Assembly (NCBI GenBank): GCA_002118135.1
Contig: BDIU01000036.1
Span: forward strand, 62,001 to 126,000
DNA: 64,000 nt
Source: Trebouxia sp. TZW2008
Taxonomy: Eukaryota; Chlorophyta; Trebouxiophyceae; Trebouxiales; Trebouxiaceae
Direction of reading: 5' to 3'
A program made the translations under genes and the position numbers. Below are positions 1-23,400 of the stretch, in pieces; the first letter of the stretch is position 1; each line of letters starts with the position of its first letter. The notes under the pieces are model-generated. The model saw only the letters and a list, made by a program, of their open reading frames with translations, did no database searches and was not told the DNA's origin.

Positions 1-216
1 AAATCATTAAGAGATCTCCTTGGCATTTTGATTGCACACTTGTTGCATCTCACTTATCGTCACAAAACTTATTTGAACAGGTCTCCTGATGCCTCCTGTA
101 TGCTGTATGGTTTCACATCTAAGTTAATAATGTCATGCTTTGTTGTTGTCTGCTGCTTGCTGAATCATAGCAGCAGTTTGTTGCAGAGTGCTGCTCATTT
201 GTCCTGTGGTGCTGCA

Positions 217-10815
<10,599 letters not shown>

Positions 10816-11489
10816 GTCAATTGTATTTGTATAGTTTGTATGTTTCTATGACACGTACTATAGTAGCTCAGCATTGCCTGCTAGTAGATTAGGTAGCTCA
10901 TCAAATTTTGACAGGCACTTCGTAGGGCAGGCTGCAACAAGTTGTAGATATAGATTGAACTGAACACCATGTACTGGATGGCATGTATATTGCGGATGAT
11001 TACACCTGACAATTGTGCTCCAGGGTTACACCACTGATGGTCTGGCAGCGCTCAACGGGTCAAAGCCCTCTGAGGGAAGGGCGGAAAGAACTTTGCGGCC
11101 TGACCCCATTCTCAAGAACAGCGATATAGCCTTGCGCTCGCTGCACTGGCTTATCAAGGTGTGATAGCAGTAGAGGCGTCAGCTGACGCAACTTGCACAA
11201 GTCAGTCAACAATCTCTGTTGTCACCGACGTCAAGGGCCGTGCATGCTCTGCTGACCCTTGCACTGTTACCAAAGGCTCTCCTGCCCGGGTTGCCACAAG
11301 GAGACCAGAGCGCAATCTGGCCACAATGCCAGGAACTCTTCGCATGTGACTATCTTCCGTCTGCCGCAGCACATCAGACGGACCGGGCGACAAAAAGGCA
11401 CGGCTTGAATCTCAGTCACTCTCACCAGGATCGGCAAAATGCGCTAGTCACGGGGGATCAACAACATACAAGCTTGAGGCAGCAGCATC

Positions 11490-13606
11490 ATGCGCCGTGC
11501 AATTTGGGACAGTGCTTCTGGCGATTCCACCGTGCGCTGCAGCAGCTTGTTGCTGGAGGGTGCCACTCTTTCACAACCTCAACAAAGCTCACGCGCTCAA
11601 GGCGGTGAGCTAACATACAAGCTTGGCAGATTGTCATGGAAAAGCCTGTACAGACAAGAATGCGTGGCAAGCCCTTGCTTGATTGCAGGTAGTCAGCGCC
11701 CTTCACTCCAGAACCAAAACTTGTTGCGCAGCAATTCTGACAGCTTGAGCCAGCAGACTCGCATATCTTCCAGATGCCAGTCCCGACTGGCCACCCACGC
11801 AGCTGTCTCTGGTGCCAAAGGCAAATGTGCAGCATTAGTAGTCAGTCCTGTGAGACCCAGTCACACCTGTCAGCCCTCAACCCCAACACGTGCTGATTCC
11901 CCGCAAGTCCGCAACTGGCAAAAGCAGCCTTTGCAAACAGCAGATCAAGCTCACAGTGTGGACAATGCATCAGCTCCAGAACCCTTGCCTGCATCACCTC
12001 TTCAACCAGTGTCAAGCAGCAGTGCGCCTGAGGCTGAAAGGGCAGCAAGCAGTGGTATGCTTCGGCATCACTTGGATTGTGTGCTGTGGCATGACATGCA
12101 TTGGCGTGTGCAACAGGCTGCGCATGCTGATGATCAGCATTCTTTGTTGAATACAATTGGTGTCTCCCGCCTGACGAATCGCAGCAATTGCGTGATGCCA
12201 CAGCATGCTGCTGTGCTGAAATGTATGTGCGGCCAGTGCTGCAGCATGACTTTTCCCATGTTAAATTTTCACAGCCATACACTACTGAAACATTGCAGGG
12301 CCTAAGAGTGCGCCAGTGCCACCAGCAGCTGTTGTGCAAACAGCTCCTGAGTTCAGGCAGGCTGTCTGGGACAGTCAGAAGCGCCTTGCCTTCACGCCCC
12401 CAGCTAGCCTTAGCGCCAACAGGGGTCTGAGGAGGGTCTCCTTGGGGTTGCCTGGGGGTGGGGGCTCTGCCAAGCAAAGTGATGACAGCACGGCGCTATG
12501 CCTGCCACCTCTCATGCCACAGACAGCCAGACTGCTCAGTGCACATGCTGCGGCAGCTGCCTTGGCTGCTGCCTCTGCTAATGCTGATGCAGCTTCCAGA
12601 ACAAGCTCCCATGACAGGAAGCTGACTTCCAGCCCGGAGGCTAAGCCCGTGCCACAGCATAGCTGCTGGAACCTTGCTCTAAGTCCAGAGCAGCTAGGAT
12701 CAGAAGTGCAGCGCACAGCTCAAGCAAGGCGCGCACAGATGGTCACTCCCAGCCCCAACACTCATGCTGGCGCTTGCCAAGCTGCTGCTGCAGCTGAAGC
12801 ATCCTGCTCAGGCGAAGACTACTTGCAACTTGTGGCCAAAGCCATGCAGCCACAGTCACAGCAGTCCAAGCAAACACTGCCAGTGCCACCACAGCAGCCT
12901 GTGCAGCCTCAGTTTAAGGCACCAGCAGTTCCAAGCAGGCAAGTCACGAAGGCCAGTGATACAGGGCAAGTTGGGCCACCCATTACCAGGATGCGTCCAG
13001 CACCGGTGCAGCCTAGCACCAGTCCAGCGCGTAAGCCCAGCAGTAAAGGGCAAACGGCAGCAGACAGCTTGCAAAGTGCAGCAGACGCCATCTTGCTGGA
13101 CGCCCTCTTGTGTGGCTGGGAGCAGCCTGTTGCTGATGGGGTGAGTCACGTCTGCATCACGTGGGTCACAAGCTGTCATGCATAATGAAAGATCACTGCA
13201 ATTATGTCACAATAAAAGAGATGGCACAGAATCAAGGAGATCAGACGTCAATAGAATGTTGTTGTCATGTGCTTGGAGCACTGCCATTTTCTGTCCTGGG
13301 CTGTCCTGCAGCGAGAGCCTAACATGTTATCATGCCTTGTGTACTGCACTCAGTCAAAGATTAATACCAGGATCTACGGCATGATGATCGAGCTAGCATG
13401 CTGAGCTTTGCTCACTGCAGGACCTTTACCCAATGACATCAGCATTGGAACGAGAGGGTGAACAAGGAGCTGACTTGCAAAAGTTGCAATTTGCTTCTAG
13501 CACTGGCCTGCAGCTGCGCCGGACAAACCCTCCACTGCCACATGGTGTACCTCTACGCAGTAAAGCTGGGAAATCTCGTCCAGTACGCAAATGGCAGCAA
13601 GAATAA
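11490..13606 (+). CDS. Unrecognised Ser/Ala/Gln/Pro-rich protein
   Basis: I do not recognise this protein. Four exons join cleanly in phase: 11490-11604, 11689-12054, 12299-13140 and 13421-13606, with standard GT donors and CAG acceptors. Together they give 1509 nt, or 502 residues from ATG 11490 to TAA 13604-13606. The sequence is mostly low complexity (alanine runs near 12550, Gln/Pro around 12850-12950, Ser/Thr throughout) and looks disordered. The last exon ends in a basic stretch (RSKAGKSRPVRKWQQE). A possible earlier exon at 11024-11158 (start GYTTDGLAALNGSK, end SLHWLIK) ends in phase 0 and does not join 11490 directly, so the true start may lie upstream. No catalytic motif was seen. 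It could be a nuclear or regulatory disordered protein, but that is only a guess. Confidence 0.6.
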
Positions 13607-14237
13607 GGCATATTTTGGCTGCCCGGATCTTTGGCCTCAAATGCCAAGTGAAGTACTCCTCCTTGCTGTTCCTCGTAAATGTTGGTCCATTCGCTTGTCA
13701 ATGTGCACGTGGTGTTGCTATTGCAGTTACACAATGTTTTTGTTCCAAACATATGTTGAGACAAGGGTTCTGTTGAGCAAGCAATCTGATGTGCTCGCTC
13801 AAGAGAAAGTCTTGGCAATTCGAGAATAGCACTGGGTCCAGACATGCAATGACTGCTACATCTCAAGCATATCCTAAAACTCTTGATGTGATCACTTTAA
13901 TGTCAAGCATAGTTGGCAAGCTCCTGCAGCCTGTTCAGCTCTGGATTCAAATTGCCAATGTTCGAATGTTGAATTGCCCTGATACAACCCAACATGTCTT
14001 TGAATGAGCGACAAACGAGCAGCATCTTGCTGTATTTGCAAGTGCTTCACAATCTTTGATGGTCTTTTTGTAATTGACTTCAACACAAAGAAGAGGGCCA
14101 ACCCAAGAGCAACACAAATCTCCGCAACTAGCTGATACAGCACACCAACCTGATGTTAGCAGGGAATTTATCCATACCGGCTGCGCAAAGGCACTGAAGA
14201 GCAAGGCTGTCTGCGCAACATGTGCCTTTGTGCAGCA
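13607..14237. other. Tail-to-tail intergenic region
   Basis: This stretch separates the stop of the orphan gene on + from the stop of the HPP gene on -. A short antisense open frame (13892-14204) holds one hydrophobic stretch but matches no family I know. It most likely carries the two 3' UTRs. Confidence 0.5.
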
Positions 14238-15412
14238 TCACAACCACCTCAATGGCCAACCCTTCTTTTGGTCAAGGTTGTTGATAATCAGGGCCACGAG
14301 CAGTATCACTACATGGCCCATGATTGCTGACAGCAAAATTCTGCATCCATCAGTAAATCTGAGAAGCAAAGAGTGTTCCAGCAAAGGTCGTATGCACCAG
14401 TTATGGTCCACATTGTGACCAATGGTGCGCAGCTGAAATGTGTCCTCAGGGACAAGTGTTGTCAGCAGGACTGTGGTAGCCACCCCTGCAAGCACAAGCT
14501 GCATTCAGAATGCGCATACGATCCACAGTCCACTCAAAACCCAATGTTAGACACTAGACATACCTGGGGGATAGGCTAGTGATGCAAGTTCTGTCACGGC
14601 CACTGCAAACGCCACAGCTAAGCTCATGGCAAGCCAAGACTGCCTGCCAACAAGAACCCTCCAAAACAGCCCAATAATGCCACAAACAATAATGCCACCT
14701 GCAGACAGGAAATTCTTGTGCACAGACTCAAATCACATCAGCAGCAAAGACTGAAGGCAGTCAAATGTGTGTTTGTACCTAAACAATTTATGGGTTGCGA
14801 TGCTGGCAGCGAAGGTAGGCCAAAGACAAGCGCAGCAGCTGGCCCAAATGTGGCCAACAACAGAGGTATAGACCAATGCTCATTGATCCACTGCTGCATG
14901 CCACCGATCAGAAGCAGACTAAGAAACGAGCCAACCCAAGCCAAGACTGCCTGCACAGCATGTTGTCTATATGACACCATCTCAAATGCACGAAAGACAG
15001 CGGACAAAACACTGTATGACACAGGCTATATTGCTAGCATAGCTGACAATATAGCCAAGCTCACCCTGTACGGTGAAGCCGGTGGTGGGTGCTTCTGCCC
15101 ACTACCTTGCCATCTGAGGAAGTATGTGCGCACTGCAAGTCGGAACGATCTGCAATGAACTCGATGGATTGATCAAAAGCAGCAAGTGCATGGCCAGTGT
15201 CTCCGGCATGTGCTGCTAGCAGTTGCCTCGGTGTGCGTCACAGATTTGCACAGCTTAAGCTTTAAGCTTACGGACCGATACGACGGCTTCTGGAGTTTGT
15301 CGTCCTCGACGGGCCACAATGGCTCATCAACAGCATCGTGGTGAACACCAAGGTGCGTAGACGGTTGTTTCTCGCTGTCGTAGCCCGGCATGACTACTTG
15401 TCGGTCCGGCAC
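14238..15412 (-). CDS. HPP-family integral membrane protein (plastid nitrite transporter-like)
   Basis: Multi-pass membrane protein of the HPP family; land-plant members are chloroplast-envelope nitrite transporters. Exons with checked phases on -: 14950-14779 (IPLLLATFGPAAALVFG, then PSLPASQP), 14698-14564 (VAFAVAVTELASLAYPPG, matching the HPPGG region of the family) and 14485 to stop 14238 (GVATTVLLTTLVP, then a last membrane helix ILLVALIINNL). The family signature here reads YPPGVAT in place of the usual HPPGGAT. The first exon (15412-15277) starts at MPDRQVVMPGYDSEK; the small exon around 15150-15070 is uncertain in frame. The last exon may hold another small intron near 14340. Four to five membrane helices are visible. 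Substrate is inferred from the family, not from the sequence. Confidence 0.8.
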
Positions 15413-16530
15413 TTCAAATGCGCCTGCAGTACGTTCGTAAACGCTTCCGGTTTTGGTTACGTGCCTTCAGTTCTGAGTCACGCAACACTGCAGATGCCAA
15501 TTGATTGCTGATCGACAAGAAGGATCGACCGTCTTTGCAGGCCCCACATCGCTGTCGAGCTTAACTTTTGTGCAAGCCCAGCGTGCATGGTCTCGGTGCA
15601 ATACGTCATAATTATGTCACCGGTACTGCCCAAGAAGCATCCATGCGAAATTATTCTCTCTCTCTCTCTCGACGACAAGTGAAGAGCAGCACACCTTGCC
15701 TTGACACGGGACAGGTTACAGTGTACGGATTGCATTTTGTTGTAGCGGCAGCTGGTCCGGTCCTCTGTAAGGCTGGGCATTGTACATCGTACTTACTGGT
15801 CAGCTTGGTACCGGTAGGCAATGCGAACTTGAACATGGTTCGAGCAGAAAATAAGCACATCAGGCTGGACGCTGTACGAATCAATGACGAGGGCTTGCAA
15901 TTCAGGATATGCAGGTCATGCAGCAGCGACATTGGTGCACAACTGCCACCATACAATAGCTTAAGATGCAAGCAAGTCCAAGAGCATTATTATAAATTAT
16001 AAATTAAACGGTATAAACATCTGCACACAGCAGAACACTGCCACATTACAAATTGAAAACTTGCTCATGTCCTGCAGTGGACACTGTGGAGGGTCTAATC
16101 TACTCTGCAAGCAAGCCTGTGTCATGTCATGCAGAGATGTCTGCATCAAACTGTATTGGATGGACTGCTAGAGTCTTCAAGTTGACCAGCACAACTGTTC
16201 CAGAGCTTGCAAATTTGGGTAGACTGACCAGCAGCACCTTCTGCCCTTCTGGACCTGTACAGCGGCCAAGTCTGAGCCAGATTGCACATGCTTGTCAAGT
16301 CTGCTTTGTTCATTGTACTGGATAGTGATGAGTAGACAAATTACGACTTTGCAACGAAGCAGCACGCCATATATGTTACAAGCATAGACATCAGTCAGTC
16401 CATGATGCAGTGCATTGGCGTGCTCCGATGCTGATGACTGTTTGTTTGTGTCCTGTGATGCAGACTTCAAGATACTGTAGCAAAGTAATGTATTGTGCGC
16501 CTTAGTCTAATTGCAGCTGGTGGCAACTGT
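15413..16530. other. Intergenic region between HPP and POLD2
   Basis: The HPP promoter and the POLD2 3' region should lie here. A (TC)n tract sits at about 15655-15670. An open frame on + from ATG 15642 to 16002 and an overlapping one on - match nothing I recognise, and I do not call either. No RNA gene was seen. Confidence 0.5.
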
Positions 16531-19500
16531 TTAACGGCAGCAGTAGATTGATGAAGGTGCATCATGTGTGGGCATCATGATGAGAAAGTGCTGACCTGTG
16601 ACAATGTGGCTGCTGTAGGCTGGCTGGTTGCCAACAAAGAAGACATGCGGCGCTGACTGCAGGATGAAAGGGTCACTGTCGCTGAGGGGGTAGCAAGTCA
16701 GCGTGTCAGGGGCTGTTGGCACCAAATGCCCCCATTCTAGGACTGTTTGCAACAGCTTCAACCTGTTCTCCTCAGCTGAGTATTTGTAAATGTCATCAAT
16801 GTTCTGGCCTGATGTTCCCAGGAACGTGACACCATCAACCTCAAACTCATGTGGATTTGTGACTCTGCATAAAAACAATGCAATCAGCACAACAGCCAAG
16901 ACAATGCATCCTGAATTGCAGACTGACAGGCAAGCACTTGCATGAAGGTGCAAAATTCGTGACTCTGCATGCAGGTAATGCAGTCAGCAACACAGCCAAG
17001 ACACTCTGTTCTGACTTGCAGATTAACGGGCAGGTTTTTGCATAAAGGTTTCTGCAGACATGGCATGGATCTTGGCTAGCACACTGACGCTTGGTCTGCT
17101 GCGAAGCACAGTGGCACGCGCAAGGATCTGTCAGTGCTATCTGCTTCAGAATGAGCATGGCATGTCAGAGCAGATGCCATTCAGACCTGCCATGAGCCTG
17201 TTGGTTGGGAGCTTTCAAAACGGCACTGTACAGTGATTAGCTACATGTGTGCTAGGCGCAGACTGGAAAGCTCAGAATATGTTCACCTGTTGAAGGATGT
17301 GAAGGAGGAGGCAAGAGGGAAGAGGCATCTATGCAGGGGCTGCTGCGGCAAGGAGTGGTTGGCCGGGTCATTGTTGCCCGGCATGACCTCAACTGGCACT
17401 GCACCTGCCAGCTCACTCAAGCACATGTCCACCTGCCTGTGCATGCACTGTCAGCTTGTTGAGATATGAACCTTGCAATGCCATCAACCTGCCTTTGTAA
17501 CAAATGCCATGCAATGCACTTTGAGCACTGTCTGCAGCCCATGTCGTTCTGGCCTCAGACAATGACTCAAGGAGTTTGGCCTCAAGATACCAATCAACAA
17601 GCCTGTGTAGAATCGGGCAGCTGATTAGTTCAAATTGTTGACAAAAAGCGCTGCACGATGAAAGCACATCAGAGATAATTTGTGGGTTGTGAGGAAGTAT
17701 GGCCTAATGCTGGCTGAGTAATGGGCAATCACCTGATTGGAGCCAATGCAGCCGCCTGCTGGCGAGGCTGCTTGTGTGTGGTGGCCTGTAGCAACCCATC
17801 TGTGCTCCGTAGCAACCCACCAGCAATCACAACTCTGACAATCTGCACACAGCAGGCAATACTCACCACTGTCCATCAAGCTCATGAGGGGCATGCTTCT
17901 GCAAGCAGCAGTTATTTCCACCCATAGCATGCTAAACTGGCTCTGCAATCCACTGCTTGCAAACTCTGCTTGCAAACTCTTGTGTAATTCAACTGTTCAT
18001 TGAACATAATAAAATGATACAGCATGTTCAAGGACATATAATACTATGTCATGGTAATGATACAAAGGATGTCATTGACATTTCCGTGGGAATCAGGTGG
18101 AGGACGCACGTGATGCGCCAGAGTGTGGGCAGAACCTGCAACAACAATTGTGGAGCTTGAGATTGGAAAATGACTGACCTTGGACACTCTGGTCTGCTCT
18201 TCATTGCTGGCAAGGGAGCCAACAAGGTAGTCAACTAGGAGAGACAGCTTCAAGGGGTCCCCCGCATCATCGCCTAAGCCTAGCCCACTGACTAAGGCTA
18301 CGTACTTGTCCTCAGCAATGGAAGGCTGGGGTGCCTGAGGCGCCATGTCTGCAAAGCAGAAGGCCTGCATGGCAGCCGCCACTTGCCACTTATACTGGCT
18401 TGAGTCTGTACAATGTGTGGCAGCAATAGGTGAATGCTGACTTGAGGCCGTATGGTATGTGGCAGCAGCAGGTGACTACTGGCTTGAGTCCTTATGAAAG
18501 ATGTGTCAGTAACAGGTGAGTAAAGGCAATTGACATCTTTGCCAGGCTGATGGGCAGCGTTTTGCAAAGTGAGAACAAGTAGAGACAATGTACAGAGGTG
18601 CTATAATTGCAACTGTCCCATCAAGTGTAGAGCTGCGCAGTAACACCCAGAGAGATGCTGCAAGCATGGGTAGCGCCACCAGCTTGATTAGAGGCTGGTT
18701 CAGTGAGAGCATACATTGACTTGGAAGTCGCCTCCAGGTGCAGCAATGCCCTTGACTGCCATGACAACTCCTGTCACTAGCTGACCCACTGGCAGGCTAT
18801 CACCTCTTAGCCTCATGCGAGCACTCTCATCCTCCAAGATTATGCTGTCATCCGCTCCAACAAATTTGGTACGGCCCACAAGCTGTGATGCACCGCGATC
18901 CTGCAAACTTGCATCAGAAGACTTACAGGCATGTGCGTGTATACGAGGACATCCCGGGCTGCCTCTTTAGACAGAGGCTCCCGCCATGCTGCCCGATGGC
19001 GTAGACTTTTCTTTTTTCTTTCTGAGGACATTGCAGCTTGAAGTGTAGAGCATGCATCTTGCACGCTGTGCGTTGTCTTGCAAGCTGATACAGCTTGAAG
19101 CCTGATCATGTGACGTAGGCTGTGAAAAAAGATGTAAGATGCGTGATTGCATACGTGGAAGGTGAGTTCCAAACAGAGCGGCGGAGCGCAATTGGGAGGT
19201 AAATCTATGATGCGTTTGGTCTAGTGCTGCATTAGTGCTTGTTACTGCTTAGTGCTTGCCAGTGGTTAGTGCTATGGAAAGTCACCTTGACATACTCGTC
19301 CAGAATGCTTGGCTTGAGCTTCATGTCCTTGTATACAGTTCCAACAACCAGGACCTCATCATTCTCAGGTAATGTCAGAATGTTTGCCACTGCAGTGTTC
19401 AGCACAGACTATCAACAAGCAGTTGTCAGGAAGTGTCTGGCTTGCAGCTGCACAAAGTGAGAAGAGAACTTACGCTTAATGCCAGGCCACTTCTTTCTGA

Positions 19501-19900
19501 CTTTTGCCAGCAGTGGTGGCTTCATGAGCATCAAGCGCTGAAAGTATATGTGTGCATACTGGCGATCAAATGCTTGTGTTGCCAATTTGAAGCGGTCTCC
19601 CTGCAATTGCAGTGGCCACAAGTTCAGACAACATTGTTTGCGTGGTGCTGTTGCTGTATGGGCACTTGGGTGCTTGCTGCAGAGTGCACAGCACCTTATG
19701 CTGATATGCTGCTGTGGCTCGCGTGTGCCCAGCATCCTGACCATCGTTTGAGGGATTGGAGAGGAGATCATCATATTTAGATCTGCATACATCACAGCAA
19801 GGTCCTCAGCTGGCTGCTGTAGTGGCACCAAAGTCACGGGGAAAAGCACGAAATACCTGCCAGACGGCCGCTCAAGCTCAGCGCCAGCCTCCTTCACCAT
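16531..19900 (-). CDS. POLD2: DNA polymerase delta small subunit (B subunit)
   Basis: Regulatory B subunit of the replicative DNA polymerase delta; in yeast and human it is also part of DNA polymerase zeta, whose catalytic subunit REV3 lies at the right of this window. Exons on -, in order: start ATG 19900 (MVKEAGAELERPSG), 19601-19475 (AFDRQYAHIYFQRLMLMKP), 19372-19286 (EVLVVGTVYKDMKLKPSIL), 18905-18720 (OB-fold part, SIILEDESARMRL and LVTGVVMAVKG), 18382 to about 18110 (CFADMAPQAPQP, LVSGLGLG), about 17441-17300 (VPVEVMPGNNDP, LPQQPLHRCLFP) and 16863-16531 (GVTFLGTSGQNIDDIY, LVPTAPDTLTCYP, HVFFVGNQP). This follows the human POLD2 order with its inactive phosphoesterase fold. A few residues between the fifth and sixth exons were not located. 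The gene faces RAD21 across 566 bp. Confidence 0.93.
18953..19022 (+). repeat. Dispersed T-tailed repeat, copy R1
   Basis: About 70 bp in a POLD2 intron, reading on + (antisense to the gene). It shares with 33580-33651 and 50311-50392 the blocks GACAGAGGCTCC and GTAGACTTTTCTTT, and ends in a T-rich tail. GCCTCT and AGAGGC flank a short loop and can form a hairpin in this copy. Confidence 0.75.
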
Positions 19901-20466
19901 GCTGGGCTCGGAGAAGCGTTCTGCCTCAGGCGTCGAGCAGGCGCAGATGATCCTCGAGACTCAAGTCACGTCTCGTCGAAGTGCTACATGCTTATGAGCC
20001 CCTCACAAAAGCAAATATTGTCGATGAACCTTGCACTGCGAATCTGCTCGACAAGAACAGCAGCGGCGACCGTCCTTCCCGCAGTCGTGAGGTGTACAGA
20101 TCAGTAAGCCGAGGTGTCTTGCTAAAATCGTCGGCAGGAGCTCATGAGGCGCGGCGATCAACAACTCTGCAGGGAGGCAATCGCCGAAGAAGCCTCCAGC
20201 ACAGATGGCTTCAAGCGCAGCGTTCACGGGTATGTTTGACTGCCTCATAGACATGTCACTCAGCACGGATGATTAATTGAGAGGGGAGCACGGCATTCAA
20301 AGCACAGCGCAGCATGCTGTGCAACAAGCTGACAACGATGCCTCGGTCAACGTCTAGGATGGCGAAATGCAGCGTCCTTTTGGTCAGCAAGTAGCAGCTC
20401 GCCGACCTGCGCAGATACTTTGGTCGGATCGGCCAGACTAAGTAGCACCTTCACCGCGGAACCAAC
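19901..20466. promoter_or_regulatory. Shared divergent promoter region of POLD2 and RAD21
   Basis: The start codons of POLD2 (-) and RAD21 (+) are 566 bp apart with no gene between them. Two E2F-like words are visible: TTCCCGC at 20076-20082 and GGCGAAA (TTTCGCC on the other strand) at 20361-20367. The spacing is read from the sequence; E2F control is inferred from what is known of S-phase genes in plants and animals. Confidence 0.5.
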
Positions 20467-23400
20467 ATGTTTTACTCTGTCCAGCTGCTGGCCAAAAAAG
20501 GTCCGCTAGGGACTGTGTGGATAGCTGGCCATCTTGACAAGCGGCTCAAGCGCAATCAGATCTATGAGACGAACATATCTAGCTCCGTAGGTGAGGTTGT
20601 GCTGAAGCTCCTGCAGCGCTATTTTATTGTGCACTCACAGCAGAACAGCTGACTGTGCTTTACTGCACACAGATTCCATCATCAATCCTGAGGCTCCACT
20701 AGCCTTGAGGTTGTCTGGTCAGCTGCTACTAGGAGTGGTCAGGATATACTCGCGCAAAATCAACTATTTGTATTCAGACTGCAATGATGCCCTTGTCAAA
20801 ATCAAGCAGGTACGAGCAGCTTTGTGTCAGCAACAAGATCATCAAAGTCCAGCAGTGCTGCCAGCTCTTTTAGCAGATCAGGACTGAGGTCATGCCATGT
20901 ACTGACAGGCCTTCAAGGCAGCAGATGTTGACCTTCCGAGTGAGGGCGTCATCGCCCCTATGCATGCAATTACTTTGCCAGACAACTTCAACAGGCTGGA
21001 TTTTGGACTTGATGGACCTGAGTTCACTCTTGAGTGAGTCTACTGCTGAACAATCATGCTTTGCTTTGAGCAAATCAAGCAAGACACTTGCTCAACGGAT
21101 ACAAATTTGCAGGATGGATGATGAGGGCGGCCCTGTCACTGTGTCGTATGGCCGGCGTGAATCGTTTGTCTTGGCAGATGACATGTCAGACTTCTTCAAC
21201 ACACAGCACAGCATAGATGGTGAGTCAAATTTGTTTAGAGCTGTGTACTGAGCTAGCTATCATGCTAATTATTTACCTGACTATCTGCGCATGTTTAAAT
21301 GCAACATTAACAGGCCAAGCAAACAAAATTGTGTGCTTGCACACACAGCGTGCTACAAGAAGTCATCAGGCTTGTGTTGTGCTGTGCAGATGAGCAGTTT
21401 GAGGCTGGCGGAGAGGAGCTGAGGCGCCACTTCAGCATGGACGGGGCCATGGAGCCTGAGAAGCTCAGGGCTGCCCCCTCTGCAGAGGCACAGCGCCAAG
21501 CCCCAGAACCCCTCTTCACAGGGGCCTCTGACATGGGCGATGACATGATGAGCCAAGCAGGTGAGCACATCTGTAGACTACAGCATGATCATGCATTGAC
21601 AATGCTCCTCACAGCCTGTGATTGATATCAATAACAGGCACCAAGCATCTTGGCACAATTGCTGATCAGGCAATGCAGCGCACATTGCTGTTATCTTGCT
21701 GGTCTGCTCATGTGCGTTGCCATCTTGCCGCTTCCTGTTTTCCAGCTAAGATGTTGCACTATTAAATGCTCTTACAACTGTCAGTTCCAATTTATCTGTT
21801 GGTCAGCTTTGGCTTTCTGGAGTGTAGGGGCTCTGCCTGAGGATGAGATGCTGGCTCCTCCCCCAGATGATCTCATATTTGGCATGGAGGGCCCTACTCC
21901 TCCTGTGCCGCCCTCTGAGCCAGCTGTCGGACCCAGCCCTGCTCGCAGTGATGGCTTGCAGGCACTTGCAGACCTGGGCAATATGTCAACCCCAGGGGAC
22001 AGCATCAGGTACCTCACTGTGCATGCCTGGTTGCACCAGGCCTTGCAGCTCTTTGCGCATAGTTGTGTGACTGGAGCAGGCGATTGCTTGCCAGCCTACA
22101 TCTGCAGCAGAAGTGCAATAACTGCCTGAGTTCTGCCTTCGACCCTGTAGCAGTTGATCACAATGATTCATGCTTTAAAGTTGTCTATCACTTCTGATGC
22201 ATCGGTGCCAGTGCGTTCCGCATTTTGTTGTTTACACTGTAAAATTGATTTGTTCTCAATGCTTGCGTGATTTTTGTGAGTATTGTGAGTTGGGAGTGGT
22301 GTGCAATGAGCATTGTGCTTTAGTGTGCTTGAAACATTGTGAGGTTAGCGACGTCCTTTGGATACAGAGCAACAAGCCCTGAGGTACAAGAGCAAGAAAA
22401 GGCAGCAGCAAAACCACCGCGCCCAGCCAGACAGGCTCTCAAGCTCAGCAAGAAGCGCCGCCCAGCTCGGCTGGATGTCACATTAAGTAAGCAGCATTTT
22501 GCGTCATATCAGCATGGCTTTTCTGCCTGTGCTTTGCTCCGGTGTACTTTGTTCAAGCTCCTTTAAGGCTGAAAATGCAGTCTGCACAACCTTTGATGGG
22601 TCAAGCATGCGTGCAAGTGCACACGTCACAACGTATTGTTGACAGTGGAGGAGCTGTAGTTTGAATCAAGCTGAGGAGATTATTGTGAATGTGCAATAGT
22701 TGTGATTTATTAAATATCATCTTGCTGCAGACAACAAGCAGGACACTGTGCTGCCAAAGTCAGAGGTCATGAGCTTGTTGAAGGATCCCAGCTCCCTGGT
22801 GCAGCTGCGTGACAGTACTGCAATGCTCAGAAGCAAGCGCCAAGTCCGCAAAAGCTATCATGTGGTAAGCCCTGCAGCACAGCCCAGCACCCCTGCTCAT
22901 ACAGGCTTTCGCAGTAGCTAACATATCAAATGCCAAGCAAATCTAGCGCTGAAAGCCTGGCATGATGCCCATCAAGCTGCTGCTGGCCGGCGGACAAAGA
23001 AGGTTTGTTGCTCTTCTACGTCTTATGTCAGGCAGACTTGAAGAATGTGACAGTGTGGATGCATTTGCACACATGCAGCACCTGTCAGTCCTTTTTTGAT
23101 CTATGCACTGCTGCTGTGCAGGCCTCATACAGTGAGCATGCCCAAGAGAGTTTGTTGCACTGGCCAGCAGTGTCAGCCAGCATGGCTCCAGAGCTGTTCA
23201 GCCTGTACAAGCATGCCATGACCTCAAAGGAGGACAGGGCTGCAGCTGACAGACAACGCACAGAGGGCAGGGCAGCTGAGCACACAGCAGCAGAGCACGG
23301 CACCCTGGCTGATGCTGCTGAGCAGGCCACTGCTGCAGCTGCAGCAGCAGATGAGCTTGCAGCTGCAGAAGCGGCTGAACCTGAAGCTGCCCTGACTGGA

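Noticed and set aside
13892..14204. Short hydrophobic open frame on - as an extra exon of the HPP gene
   Set aside because: The HPP protein already ends in the usual NNL...GWPLRW tail with a stop at 14238, and this frame shows no family motif.
15568..16002. Open frame on + of 144 codons
   Set aside because: It does not begin with ATG, matches nothing I know, and overlaps an equally long frame on -. Chance open frames of this size are common here.
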